The notes under the pieces were generated by a model. The model was not told where the DNA came from. It was given only the letters and a program-made list of their open reading frames with translations, and ran no database searches. A stretch of DNA of 64,000 nucleotides from Haematobia irritans (Eukaryota; Arthropoda; Insecta; Diptera; Muscidae), in assembly GCF_050003625.1 (NCBI RefSeq), contig NC_134399.1, positions 42,734,671-42,798,670 of the forward strand, read 5' to 3'. The translations under genes and the position numbers were made by a program. This document shows, in pieces, positions 21,034-33,721 of the stretch. The number at the start of each line of letters is the position of its first letter. Position 1 is the first letter of the stretch.

Positions 21034-23290
21034 ATGGTCCTACGGATCCTCCAGATAAATCTTCATCATTGTAAGGCTGCATGTGCTGCCTTAAAAGTTC
21101 TCCTGATGAAAGGGGACATAGACTTAGTTCTTATTCAAGAACCATATGTTTATAGAAACAAAATATGTGAATTAAGTACTCCGGGGTTCAAACTATTGCA
21201 GTATCCTGGTAATGATGTAAATCGAGCCTGTATAAATGCTAAAAACGAGCTTAACTTGTTTCTACTTCCTTCAATGTGCAATGCAGGCACTGTCGTTGCC
21301 AATTTAGAAATAGCCAAATGCAAATATTGGGTATTTTCGGTCTACATGGGACATGACAGGGAGATGCCTCCATGTGCCGTTAAGACCTTAGTTGAGGAGT
21401 CACTGAAAACAAAGACGAAACTCATTATGGGATGCGATGCGAATGCACATCATAGTATATGGGGAAGTAGTGATACTAATGCAAGGGGAGAGTCGCCAAT
21501 AGAGTTTATTTTGCGTACTACTCTGGTAGTTTGCAACAAGGGAGATGCCCCAACCTTCGTCACTAAAAACAGGCAAGAGGTTTTGGACATCACCTTGGCC
21601 TCGCAAGAACTGAATGAAATTATATTTGAGTGGCAGGTTTTAAGTGAACACAGCTTCTCAGATCATCGCTACATCAGTTTCAAATTTGATGTTTATACCA
21701 CCAAGGCCATATTTCCGCCAAATGTTAGGAAAGCTTACTGGAATAGGTATGGGGAATCGTTCAATATGATGATATCGGAAATAACAGAGACAAATATGAG
21801 AAATGTGCAAGATATCGAACACGCAGTGGAGCGGATTACTAAGGCCTTCAATATCCCACTGAAAGCTGCATGCCCTAGAGGGAAGCCAAGGGGGAAAAAT
21901 CGACAACCTGGTGGTCTACGGAATTAAGTAATATTAGGAAATCCTGCAGGAAGCTCTTTAACAAGGCAAAGTACACTAGAGTCCCTGAGGACTGGGACGC
22001 TTACAAAAAGAATCTGAGAGGATACAAGCGAGAACTGAGAAATGCTCAGCATAACTCTTGGAATGATTACTGCAGCAGTATTGAGAATACGTCCGAGGCT
22101 TCCAGACTACGGAAGGTTCTAGCATCCACCAACTCCGCTCCAGGTTTTATTAAAACATCCGAGGGCAATTGGACAACGTCCAGTGAGGAGACGCTGGAGG
22201 TACTATTGGACACACATTTTCCTGGAAATCAGACGGTTGAACCAGGTTCTGGCGGTGCCACAGTAGCTCAGCGGTCGTTTCCTATCGAGGAAATTGTATC
22301 GGAATCTAGAATAAGATGGGCGTTAAATAGCTTTGGACCATTCAAATCCCCCGGACCTGATGGAATTACTCCGGCGGAGTTACAAGCAGTGACTGACAAA
22401 ATTATCCCCTGGTTGTCGGCGATATATAAAGGAAGGAAACAAAAGTCGTTTTCATACCTAAAGCGGGAAAAGCCTCTCACTCGAGGTCGAAGGATTTCCG
22501 AATAATCAGCTTATCCTCAATCCTTCTTAAGACTCTGGAGAGGATGATAGATATTTATCTTAGAACTAGAGTTGATTCAAGTTTGCGCTCGAAACGACAG
22601 GATGCATACTCGAAGGGCAGGTCTACTGAGACCACATTACATGAACTAGTCAGCTTTATTGAAAGCTCACTATCTGCCAAAGAATACACAATCGTGGCGT
22701 ATCTAGACATCGAAGGGGAGTTCAATAACGTCCATCCGAGCTGGATATTAAATGGACTGACAACTCTGAATGTTGATCCAAGTATACTTAGGCTATTAGA
22801 CGAACTTCTAATGAAGAGACGTATTTCAGCCACACTAGGACAAGTAAACATACAAAGGTGTGTGAACAGAGGCACTCCCCAAGGAGCAACAATCCTCTTC
22901 TTTGGAATGTTGCTATAAATAACCTTCTGGTTACCCTAGAAAAAGAAAGGATAAAAGTGGTGGCATACGCAGATGATGTGGCTATAGCAGTCAGGGGAAA
23001 ATTCCCATCCACAATCAGAGATATTATTCATAGGGCCCTCCGGATGACTGAGAAATGGGCGAAAGACAATGGTCTTGGGGTAAATCCTGCAAAGACAGAA
23101 CTAGTCATGTACTGCAAAGATTTTTTTTTTTTTTAGGCCCATTTCCTTAGGGGGTATTGAAATTCCCTTTGGTGAGTGTGCAAAATACCTTGGCGTTATT
23201 TTGGACATGAAGCTGAACTTTAAGCTTAATATTGAAGAAAGGGCGAGAAAAGCAACGGTAGATTTGTACTCGTGCTAAAAAGGCAATAGG
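21034..23290 (+). pseudogene. LOA-like ORF2, endonuclease and start of RT (broken)
   Basis: The APE-type endonuclease region has LQINLHH near its start, the QEPYV motif, CDANAHHSIWGS, and SDHRY at its end; these are the metal-binding and catalytic motifs that nick target DNA. I take the ATG at 21034, because the upstream extension begins at a TTG. The frame breaks near 21900 and again near 22430 and 22880. Fragments at 22206-22505, 22544-22918 and 22858-23136 hold the SPGPDGITP, FLDIEG-like and AYADDVAIAV parts of the RT. At about 23120-23135 a run of T replaces a stretch present in the 38061-40349 copy. HINE-A then interrupts the gene at 23292. It is non-functional. Confidence 0.85.
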
Positions 23291-23291
23291 A

Positions 23292-23677
23292 ACAAGTATA
23301 TACGGCCGTAAGTTCGGCCAGGCCGAAGCTTATGTACCCTCCATCATGGATTGCGTAGAAACTTCATCTAAACACTACCATCCACAATCGAATTACTTAA
23401 GGTGCGTTAACGCTTGCCGATAAAACCTCCTAACACCATCTTCTAAATTGTATGTAAGTCCATACGTGGTATATATTAAATCAAACAAGTATATACGGCC
23501 GTAAGTTCGGCCAGGCCGAAGCTTATGTACCCTCCATCATGGATTGCGTAGAAACTTCTTCTAAACACTGCCATCCACAATCGAATTACTTAAATTGCGG
23601 TAACGCTTGCCGATTAACACCATCTTCTAAAATGTATGTAAGTCCATACGTGGTATATATTAAATCAAAAAAGATCG
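23292..23677 (-). repeat. duplicated 193-bp HINE-A terminal module
   Basis: ACAAGTATATACGGCCG occurs at 23292 and 23485, 193 bp apart, each followed by the TACCCTCCATCAT subterminal repeat. Only the outer one is an element end. Confidence 0.8.
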
Positions 23678-24214
23678 ATCCAATACGTATATAATTCAGT
23701 TTGACAAATTAGAAATAAAATTTTGACAAAATTTTCCACAGAAATAAAATTTTAACAAAATTTTCTATAGAAATAAAATTTTCACAAAATTTTCTATAGA
23801 AATAAACTTTTGGTAGATTATTTTTGGCTCGAGTGGCAACCATGATTATGAACCGAATAAAATTTGAATAAAATTTTCTATAGAAATACAATTTTGACAA
23901 TGATGAAAATTTTATTATGAACCGAATAAAATTTTAACAAAATTTTCTATAGAAATAAAATTTTGACAAAATTTTCTTTAGAAATAAAATTTTGACAAAA
24001 TTTTCTATAGAAATAAAAGTTTGGTAGACTATTTTTGGCTCTAGTGGCAACCATGATTATGAACCGATATGGACCAATTTTTGTGTGATTGGACCAATTT
24101 TGGTATGGTTGTTAGCGACCATATACTAACACCACGTTCCTAATTTGAACCGGATCGGATGAATTTTGCTCCTCCAAGAGGCTCCGGAGGTCAAATCTGG
24201 AGAACGTTTTATAT

Positions 24215-25488
24215 TTATTTATTTTATTTATTTATTTAGTTCATTCCTAATACAGCAAGACTAATATCTTATTAACGTAGTACTAGGATAATGTGCGTTA
24301 TGTGCATTAATAGTTAGTACATTTAACTTATTCAATACTAATTTTAATTTAAATATAAAAATATTCTATAGTTTAGTTTTAACATAGTAATAATTTAACA
24401 CAATTTCAATAATAATTTTTCCAATCTACGAAGAGTTTTGTAGGAAGTTTTTTAAACACGTTTTAAATTTAGCTGTGTTGGCGATAGTTTGAGTATCGTT
24501 TGGTAATTGATTCCAGAGACGGATAGCTCTAACATAGAATTGTCTTTCCGATATTTGACTCCTGTGGAATTGTTGGTTTACATTTCTGCCTCTCCTTGAT
24601 CTAGAGAAGGTTATCCTTTCATAGAGGTAGCTCGGTTCTTTTGTGTATATTATTTTATGGAAAAAGGAGAGAATTCTATATGTTATATAGCATTGGAACG
24701 GCATGTTATATATTTGATTCGCATAAACGGAAATTCTATCGAATCTTCTGATTCCATAAACATATCTGGCTATATTGTTGAATGTTTTTGTGAGTTTGTC
24801 AGCGTCTCTAACATTACAACCAGCAAAAATTTCGCAGCAGTATGTAAGTGTAGGAGTTAAATATGTTTTTGCCAATAGCATTCTGATTTTGAATGGAGTA
24901 AAATATTGTGTTAACCAAAGGTTTCGTAGCTTGGCATATACACTTGCGCACGCCATGTTTATATGGTCAGTCCAACTGAGATGTTCATTAAATACAACTC
25001 CCAAATTTTTTGCCTTGGGTACAATTTCAATACGGGTGCCCCCTAGGTGTATATTGACATCTCTAATCTCAACATTCTTTCTACGAACAATCATTGCTTT
25101 TGACTTTCTGGGGTTCAATAAAAGTCCGTTTTTACTTGCCCATTGCAATATGTTTGAGAGATCGTGGTTTACCATAGAAATGCAATCATCAAGCATTGAA
25201 ATTTTGGATGAAATATGTAGTTGTACGTCATCCGCATACATTCTGACGTTACAGTGTTGGATCACATTCGGCAAATCATTAGAATACATTGTGTATAACA
25301 GTGGTCCCAATATAGAGCCTTGAGGTACACCTCTTTTTAATGGAAGCGACGATGAAGATTGACCTTGATGTACAGTAAATTGTTGGCGATCTTTTAAGTA
25401 GGAAGCTATCAGTCTTGTAGCAGTATCGGAGAAGGCAAACATGTCGGATAGTTTCCGACACAATGTAGGGTAATGCACTGAATCAAAT
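24215..25488 (-). mobile_element. 5'-truncated CR1/L2-group non-LTR retrotransposon
   Basis: About 1,274 bp inserted in a 153-bp monomer; the empty site is seen at 28681-28700. The 3' end is an (AAAT)n-type tail on the minus strand (24215-24240), followed upstream by a UTR of about 185 bp and the RT frame. The 5' end is cut inside the RT palm. No clear target duplication beyond AT is visible. Confidence 0.8.
24426..25478 (-). pseudogene. reverse transcriptase C-terminal part (CR1/L2-like), about 350 aa
   Basis: This is the palm and thumb part of a non-LTR reverse transcriptase, which copies the element RNA at a nicked target. GVPQGSILGPLLY lies at residues 50-62 and the catalytic YADD at 81-84, followed by the conserved LNPRKSK and LGVVF segments. 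The C-terminal RLWNQLP block is typical of CR1/L2-group proteins. The frame is open from the truncated 5' end (the listed start is GTG, with coding sense continuing upstream into DSVHYP) to a stop at 24426. Endonuclease, fingers and the first catalytic aspartate are missing, so it is dead on arrival although its remaining frame is intact. Clade placement within CR1/L2/Kiri-type elements is uncertain. Confidence 0.82.
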
Positions 25489-28014
25489 GGGGGCTATATA
25501 TAATTATGGACCGATATGGACCAATTCTGGCACGCTTGTTAAAGATCATATACTAACACCATGTTCCAAATTACAACCGGATTGGATGAAATTTGCTTCT
25601 CTTGGAGACTTCGCAAGCCAAATCTGGGGATCGGTTTATATGGGGGCTATATATAATTATGAACCGATGTGGACCAATTTTTGCATGGTTGTTAGAGACC
25701 ATATACCAACATCATGTACCAAATTTCAGATGGATCGGATGAAATTTTCTTCTCTTTGTGGCTTCGCAAGCCAAATCTGGAGATCGGTTTATATGGGGTC
25801 TATATATAATTATGGACCGATGTGGACCAATTTTTGCATGGTTGTTAGAGACCATATACCAATATCATGTACCAAATTTCAGGCGGATCGGATGAAATTT
25901 GCTCCTCTTTGAGGCTCCGGAACCCAAATCTGGGGATCGGTTTATATGGGCGCTATATATAATTATGGACCGATGTGGACCAATTTTTGCACGGTTGTTA
26001 GAGACCATATACCAACACGATGCACCAAATCTCAGCCGGATCGGATGCAATTTGCTTCTCTTTGAGGCTTCGCAAGCCAAATCTGGAGATCGGTTTATAT
26101 GGGGTCTATATATAATTATGGACCGATGTGGACCAATTTTTGCATGGTTGTTAGAGACCATATATCAACATCATGTACCGAATTTCAGACGGATCGGATG
26201 AAATTTGCTTCTCTTTGAGGCTCCGCAAGCCAAATCTGGGGATCGGTTTATATGGGGGATATATATAATTATGGACCGATGTGGACCAATTTTTGCATGA
26301 TTGTTAGAGACCATATACCAACACCATGTACCAAATTTCAGCCGGATCGGATGAAATATGCTTCTCTTAGAGGCTCTACAAGCCAAATCTGGGGATCGGT
26401 TTATATGGGGGCTATATATAATTAAGGACCGATATGGACCAATTTTTGCACGGTTGTTAGAGACCATATACCAACATAATGTACCAAATTTCAGCCGGAT
26501 CGGATGAAATTTTCTTCTCTTTGAGGCTCTGCAAGCCAAATCTGGGGATCGGTATATAGGGGGGCTATATATAATTATGGACCGATGTGGACCAATTTTG
26601 GCATGGTTGTTAGAGACCATATACTAACATCATGTACCAAATTTCAGCCGGATCGGATGAAATTTGATTCTCTTTTAGGCTCCGCAAGCCAAATCTGGGG
26701 ATCGGTTTATATGGGGGCTATATATAATTATGGACCGATGTGGACCAATTTTTGCATGGTTTTTAGAGACCATATACCAACACCATGTACCAAATTTCAG
26801 CCGGATCGGATGAAATATGCTTCTGCTAGAGGGTCCACAAGCCAAATCTGAGGGTCCCTTTATATGGGGGCTATACGTAAAAGTGGACCGATATGGCCCA
26901 TTTTCAATACCATCCGACCTACATCGATAACAACTACTTGTGCCAAGTTTCAAGTCGATAGCTTGTTTCGTTCGGAAGTTAGCGTGATTTCAACAGACGG
27001 ACGGACGGACGGACGATGCACCAAATCTCAGCCGGATCGGATGCAATTTGCTTCTCTTTGAGGCTTCGCAAGCCAAATCTGGAGATCGGTTTATATGGGG
27101 TCTATATATAATTATGGACCGATGTGGACCAATTTTTGCATGGTTGTTAGAGACCATATATCAACATCATGTACCGAATTTCAGACGGATCGGATGAAAT
27201 TTGCTTCTCTTTGAGGCTCCGCAAGCCAAATCTGGGGATCGGTTTATATGGGGGATATATATAATTATGGACCGATGTGGACCAATTTTTGCATGATTGT
27301 TAGAGACCATATACCAACACCATGTACCAAATTTCAGCCGGATCGGATGAAATATGCTTCTCTTAGAAGCTCTACAAGCCAAATCTGGGGATCGGTTTAT
27401 ATGGGGGCTATATATAATTAAGGACCGATATGGACCAATTTTTGCACGGTTGTTAGAGACCATATACCAACATAATGTACCAAATTTCAGCCGGATCGGA
27501 TGAAATTTTCTTCTCTTTGAGGCTCTGCAAGCCAAATCTGGGGATCGGTATATAGGGGGGCTATATATAATTATGGACCGATGTGGACCAATTTTGGCAT
27601 GGTTGTTAGAGACCATATACTAACATCATGTACCAAATTTCAGCCGGAACGGATGAAATTTGCTTCTCTTTTAGGCTCCGCAAGCCAAATCTGGGGATCG
27701 GTTTATATGGGGGCTATATATAATTATGGACCGATGTGGACCAATTTTTGCATGGTTTTTAGAGACCATATACCAACACCATGTACCAAATTTCAGCCGG
27801 ATCGGATGAAATATGCTTCTGTTAGAGGCTCCACAAGCCAAATTTGAGGGTCCCTTTATATGGGGGCTATACGTAAAAGTGGACCGATATGGCCCATTTT
27901 CAATACCATCCGACCTACATCGATAACAACTACTTGTGCCAAGTTTCAAGTCGATAGCTTGTTTCGTTCGGAAGTTAGCGTGATTTCAACAGACGGACGG
28001 ACGGACGGACGGAC
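25489..28014 (-). repeat. 153-bp arrays with 996-bp tandem duplication
   Basis: Monomers of 153 bp run through this stretch. The segment 26018-27013 recurs as 27014-28009 (offset 996), joined where GGACGGAC meets ACGATGCACC. The second (GACG)n block at 28000-28018 then leads to the element end. Repetitive frames here on both strands are artefacts of the period. Confidence 0.85.
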
Positions 28015-28151
28015 GGACATGCTTAGATCGACTCAGAATTTCACCACGACCCAGAATATATATACTTTATGGCGTCTTAGAGCAATATTTCGGTGTGTTA
28101 CAAACGGAATGACAAAGTTTATACCCCCATCCTATGATGGAGGGTATAAAA

Positions 28152-30509
28152 AGATCGATCCAATACGTATATAATTCAGTTTGACAAATTAGAAATAAAA
28201 TTTTGACAAAATTTTCCACAGAAATAAAATTTTAACAAAATTTTCTATAGAAATAAAATTTTCACAAAATTTTCTATAGAAATAAACTTTTGGTATATTA
28301 TTTTTGGCTCGAGTGGCAAACATGATTATGAACCAAATAAAATTTGAATAAAATTTTCTATAGAAATACAATTTTGACAATGATGAAAATTTTATTATGA
28401 ACCGAATAAAATTTTAACAAAATTTTCTATAGAAATAAAATTTTGACAAAATTTTCTTTAGAAATAAAATTTTGACAAAATTTTCTATAGAAATAAAAGT
28501 TTGGTAGACTATTTTTGGCTCTAGTGGCAACCATGATTATGAACCGATATGGACCAATTTTTGTGTGATTGGACCAATTTTGGTATGGTTGTTAGCGACC
28601 ATATACTAACACCACGTTCCTAATTTGAACCGGATCGGATGAATTTTGCTCCTCCAAGAGGCTCCGGAGGTCAAATCTGGAGAACGTTTTATATGGGGGC
28701 TATATATAATTATGGACCGATATGGACCAATTCTGGCACGCTTGTTAAAGATCATATACTAACACCATGTTCCAAACTACAACCGGATTGGATGAAATTT
28801 GCTTCTCTTGGAGACTTCGCAAGCCAAATCTGGGGATCGGTTTATATGGGGGCTATATATAATTATGAACCGATGTGGACCAATTTTTGCATGGTTGTTA
28901 GAGACCATATACCAACATCATGTACCAAATTTCAGATGGATCGGATGAAATTTTCTTCTCTTTGTGGCTTCGCAAGCCAAATCTGGAGATCGGTTTATAT
29001 GGGGTCTATATATAATTATGGACCGATGTGGACCAATTTTTGCATGGTTGTTAGAGACCATATACCAATATCATGTACCAAATTTCAGGCGGATCGGATG
29101 AAATTTGCTCCTCTTTGAGGCTCCGGAACCCAAATCTGGGGATCGGTTTATATGGGCGCTATATATAATTATGGACCGATGTGGACCAATTTTTGCACGG
29201 TTGTTAGAGACCATATACCAATATCATGTACCAAATTTCAGGCGGATCGGATGAAATTTGCTCCTCTTTGAGGCTCCGGAACCCAAATCTGGGGATCGGT
29301 TTATATGGGCGCTATATATAATTATGGACCGATGTGGACCAATTTTTGCACGGTTGTTAGAGACCATATACCAACACGATGCACCAAATCTCAGCCGGAT
29401 CGGATGCAATTTGCTTCTCTTTGAGGCTACGCAAGCCAAATCTGGAGATCGGTTTATATGGGGTCTATATATAATTATGGACCGATGTGGACCAATTTTT
29501 GCATGGTTGTTAGAGACCATATATCAACATCATGTACCGAATTTCAGGCGGATCGGATGAAATTTGCTTCTCTTTGAGGCTCCGCAAGCCAAATCTGGGG
29601 ATCGGTTTATATGGGGGATATATATAATTATGGACCGATGTGGACCAATTTTTGCATGATTGTTAGAGACCATATACCAACACCATGTACCAAATTTCAG
29701 CCGGATCGGATGAAATATGCTTCTCTTAGAGGCTCTACAAGCCAAATCTGGGGATCGGTTTATATGGGGGCTATATATAATTAAGAACCGATATGGACCA
29801 ATTTTTGCACGGTTGTTAGAGACCATATACCAACATAATGTACCAAATTTCAGCCGGATCGGATGAAATTTTCTTCTCTTTGAGGGTCTGCAAGCCAAAT
29901 CTGGGGATCGGTTTATATGGGGGCTATATATAATTATGGACCGATGTGGACCAATTTTGGCATGGTTGTTAGAGACCATATACTAACATCATGTACCAAA
30001 TTTCAGCCGGATCGGATGAAATTTGCTTCTCTTTTAGGCTCCGCAAGCCAAATCTGGGGATCGGTTTATATGGGGGCTATATATAATTATGGACCGATGT
30101 GGACCAATTTTTGCACGGTTTTTAGAGACCATATACCAACACCATGTACCAAATTTCAGCCGGATCGGATGAAATATGCTTCTGCTAGAGGCTCCAAATC
30201 TGAGGGTCCCTTTATATGGGGGCTATACGTAAAAGTGGACCGATATGGCCCATTTTCAATACCATCCGACCTACATCGATAACAACTACTTGTGCCAAGT
30301 TTCAAGTCGATAGCTTGTTTCGTTCGGAAGTTAGCGTGATTTCAACAGACGGACGGACGGACGGACGGACGGACATGCTTAGATCGACTCAGAATTTCAC
30401 CACGACCCAGAATATATATACTTTATGGGGTCTTAGAGCAATATTTCGATGTGTTACAAACGGAATGACAAAGTTAATATACCCCCATCCTATGATGGAG
30501 GGTATAAAA
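28152..30509 (-). repeat. HINE-A body 2
   Basis: Repeats the order of body 1: 29-bp palindromic block, 153-bp array, (GACG)n block, and 5' end with ATGATGGAGGGTA. It lacks the RT insertion and the 996-bp duplication but has one extra 153-bp monomer near 29110-29270. Confidence 0.85.
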
Positions 30510-33500
30510 AGATCGATCCAATACGTATATAATTCAGTTTGACAAAGTAGACATAAAATTTTGACAAAATTTTCTACAGAAATAAAATTTTAACAAAATT
30601 TTCTATAGAATTAAAATTTTCACAAAATTTTCTATAGAAATAAAAATTTTGACAAAATTTTCTATAGAAAGACAATTTTGACAAAAATTTCTACAGAAAT
30701 AAAATTTTAACAAAATTTTCTATAGAAATATTTCTTTTATTTTCTTTTTTACTCAAACAAACAATTGTTGTAGTTAAGTTCATTTCTGTTTTTTTATGTT
30801 CAATTTATTTTATTTTAATTCAATAATTTTAAATTAATAATATAAGGACGTTATTGTTGGACACTAAATGCCTGTGCTGTAATTATAAGAATTAATTCTT
30901 GTTGTGCAGGTTATTAAAATACACAATAAAAATAAATAAACTTTTGACAAAATTTTCTATAGAAATAAAATCTTGGTAGATTATTTTTGGCTCTAGTGGC
31001 AACCTGATTATGAACCGAATAAAATTTGAACAAAATTTTCTATAGAAATAAAATTTTCACAAAATTTTGTATAGAAATAAAATTTTGACAATGATGAAAA
31101 TTTTATTATGAACCGAATAAAATTTTAAAAAATTTTCTCTAGAAATAAAATTTTGACAAAATTTTTTATAGAAATAAAATTTTGACAAAATTTTCTATAG
31201 AAATAAAACTTTGGTAGATCTTTTTGGCTCTAGTGGCAACCATCATTATGAACCGATATGGACCAATTTTTGTGTGATTGGACCAATTTTGGTATGGTTG
31301 TTAGCGACCATATACTAACACCACGTGCCTAATTTGAACCGGATCGGATGAATTTTGCTCCTCCAAGAGGCTCCGGAGGTCAAATCTGGAGAATGTTTGA
31401 TATGGGGGCTATATATAATTATGGACCAATATGGACCAATTCTGGCACGGTTATTAAGGATCATATACTAACACCATGTTCCAAATTACAACCGGATTGG
31501 ATGAAATTTGCTTCTCTTGGAGACTTCGCAAGCCAAATCTGGGGATCGGTTTATATGGGGGCTATATATAATTATGAACCGATGTGGACCAATTTTTGCA
31601 TGGTTGTTAGAGACCATATACCAATATCATGTACCAAATTTCAGGCGGATCGGATGAAATTTGCTTCTCTTTGAGGCTCCGCAACCCAAATCTGGGGATC
31701 GGTTTATATGGGCGCCATATATAATTACGGACCAGCGTTGCCAATTTAGCTTTTTTCCCGCTAGATTTGGCTTTTTTTGAAGACGTTTAGCGGGGAAAAA
31801 ATGCATTTAGCTTTTAGCTTTTTTTCTGGCTTTTTTTCATGACCCTTTTAGCTTTTTTTGGCTTTTTTTATTTTCGGCATGTTCCTATTGAAATGTGGAT
31901 AAAACTTCGTTTTTATCTAATTTCTAATTAAAGTCGAGTCTGAATTTGAAAATTTAAGTTTTCGTTAGCACGTTTTTAATGCACTGTGATAGCTCATGAA
32001 GAAAAATCTGAGAAAACGAATAAATTCAAATTTGACTCGGAATCAATACAAAAATCATTAGTGTACAAAATCTTTGGAACCGAACATAGAAATAATTAAG
32101 GAAATAAAGTTTTGAATGTGGTATTATTTTTTTAACACCAAAAAATGCAATAAAAAATTCGTAGTGATAGGATCAAAACAAATCTGCTATTTATTAATGG
32201 GATGGATTTACATTTACGAAAATTGGACAACAGTAGGTTTGGGAAATTCTCGAATAAAAGTTATTCATTATAAACTTGCAAGACAGTTATAATGGGTTTT
32301 ATTATCTTGGGTAAAATTAGGAGAAGTGTACACGTTCACGAATTTATCATTAATTCAGTTAAAACGAAATATATAGATATTTTCTAATGCAGTTCTATGT
32401 GACATTTTCTAATGCAGTTCTATGTGACATGATTAACCAACTGACAATTGCAAGTTCGCTGAGAAAAATGTTTTTACAAGGAAATATAAACGAAGGACTT
32501 CCAGTAAAAATTTGTGATAGTAATCAAAATGTATCGAGTACGCCAACAGAGCTAATATGACTTAGATTTTCTTACAGTCTCACAGAAATGGAATTAAATT
32601 GAATACAATTAAAATATTATGCTTTTTAAGTGAAATAAAGCCTTTAAGTTTGTTAAATTTCAATCAAAAATGTGACTTGATACAAAAAAATTTAGCTTTT
32701 TTTCTAGCTATTTTTTTAAATTTTTTAGCTTTTTTTGGCTAGTTTTTTGGACAAATCTAGCGGTTTTTGGTGAAACAATTCTGGCAACGCTGTTACGGAC
32801 CGAAGTGGACCAATTTTTGCACGGTTGTTAGAGACCATATACCAATACCATGTACCAAATTTCAGCCGGATCGGATGCAAGTTGCTCCTCTTTGAGGCTT
32901 CGCAAGCCAAATCTAGAGATCGGTTTATATGGGGTCTATATATAATTATGGACCGATGTGGACCAATTTTTGCATCGGTTTATATGGGGTCTATATATAA
33001 TTATGGACCGATGTGGACCAATTTTTGCATGGTTGTTAGAGACCATATACCAACATCATGTACCAAATTTCAGCCGGATCGGATGAAATTTGCTTCTCTT
33101 TGAGGCTCCGCAAGCCAAATCTGGGGATCGGTTTATATGGGGGCTATATATAATTATGGACCGATGTGGACCAATTTTTGCATGATTGTTAGAGACCGTA
33201 TACCAACACCATGTACCAAATTTCAGCCGGATCGGATGAAATGTGCTTCTCTTAGAGGCTCCACAAGCCAAATCTGGGGATCGGTTTATATGGGGGCTAT
33301 ATATAATTATCAACCGGTGTGGACCAATTTTTGCATGGTTGTTAGAGACCATATACCAACACCATATACCAAATTTCAGCCGGATCGGATGAAATATGCT
33401 TCTGTTGGAGGCTCCACAAGCCAAATCTGAGGGTCCCTTGATATGGGAGCTATACGTAAAAGTGGACCCATATGACCCATTTTCGATACCATCCGACCTA

Positions 33501-33721
33501 CATCGATAACAACTACTTGTGCCAAGTTTCAAGTCGATAGCTTGTTTCGTTCGGAAGTTAGCGTGATTTCAACAGACGGACGGACGGACATGCTTAGATC
33601 GACTCAGAATTTCACCACGACCCAGAATATATATACTTTATGGGGTCTTAGAGCAATATTTCGATGTGTTACAAACGGAATGACAAAGTTAATATACCCC
33701 CATCCTATGATTGAGGGTATA
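30510..33721 (-). repeat. HINE-A body 3, with two insertions
   Basis: Third tandem body. A piece of about 215 bp (30730-30945), ending in an AATAAA-rich tail and flanked by AAATA words, looks like a truncated retroposon end. An hAT-like MITE lies at 31733-32792. Near 32970-33000 a short segment is locally duplicated. Confidence 0.75.
31733..32792. mobile_element. hAT-like MITE
   Basis: The terminal inverted repeat CAGCGTTGCCA and the 8-bp target duplication TTACGGAC (31725-31732, 32793-32800) are typical of the hAT superfamily. The 1,060-bp element has no transposase. Both subterminal regions hold many repeats of TTTAGCTTTTTTTGGC, a usual place for transposase-binding motifs (inference). Confidence 0.88.

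Larger units (their letters stand above)
18131..21776 (+). repeat. exact 1,823-bp tandem duplication
   Basis: Bases 18131-19953 are repeated as 19954-21776. The two units show no difference that I could see, and every translated frame in one recurs unchanged in the other. The word GGA occurs at all three boundaries (18131, 19954, 21777), so a 3-bp microhomology joins the units. The unit spans the boundary between a (GTCY)n repeat and the LOA-like element. It is either very recent or an assembly artefact. Confidence 0.92.
23292..33721 (-). mobile_element. HINE-A element, tandemly amplified copy 2
   Basis: The minus-oriented element begins ACAAGTATATACGG and ends GAGGGTAT, with subterminal repeats at 23335-23347 and 33708-33720. 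It was inserted into the A run of the LOA-like RT gene. The 193-bp terminal module occurs twice (23292-23484 and from 23485). The body occurs three times in tandem (23672-28151, 28152-30509, 30510-33721), each later body joined to the end of the previous one at GGGTATAAAAAGATCG. Body 1 holds a 996-bp internal duplication and an RT insertion, body 2 one extra 153-bp monomer, and body 3 an hAT-like MITE and a small retroposed tail. Confidence 0.8.

Noticed and set aside
23292..33721. CRISPR-like array
   Set aside because: The repeats are long (153 bp), have no unique spacers, and the sequence is eukaryotic.
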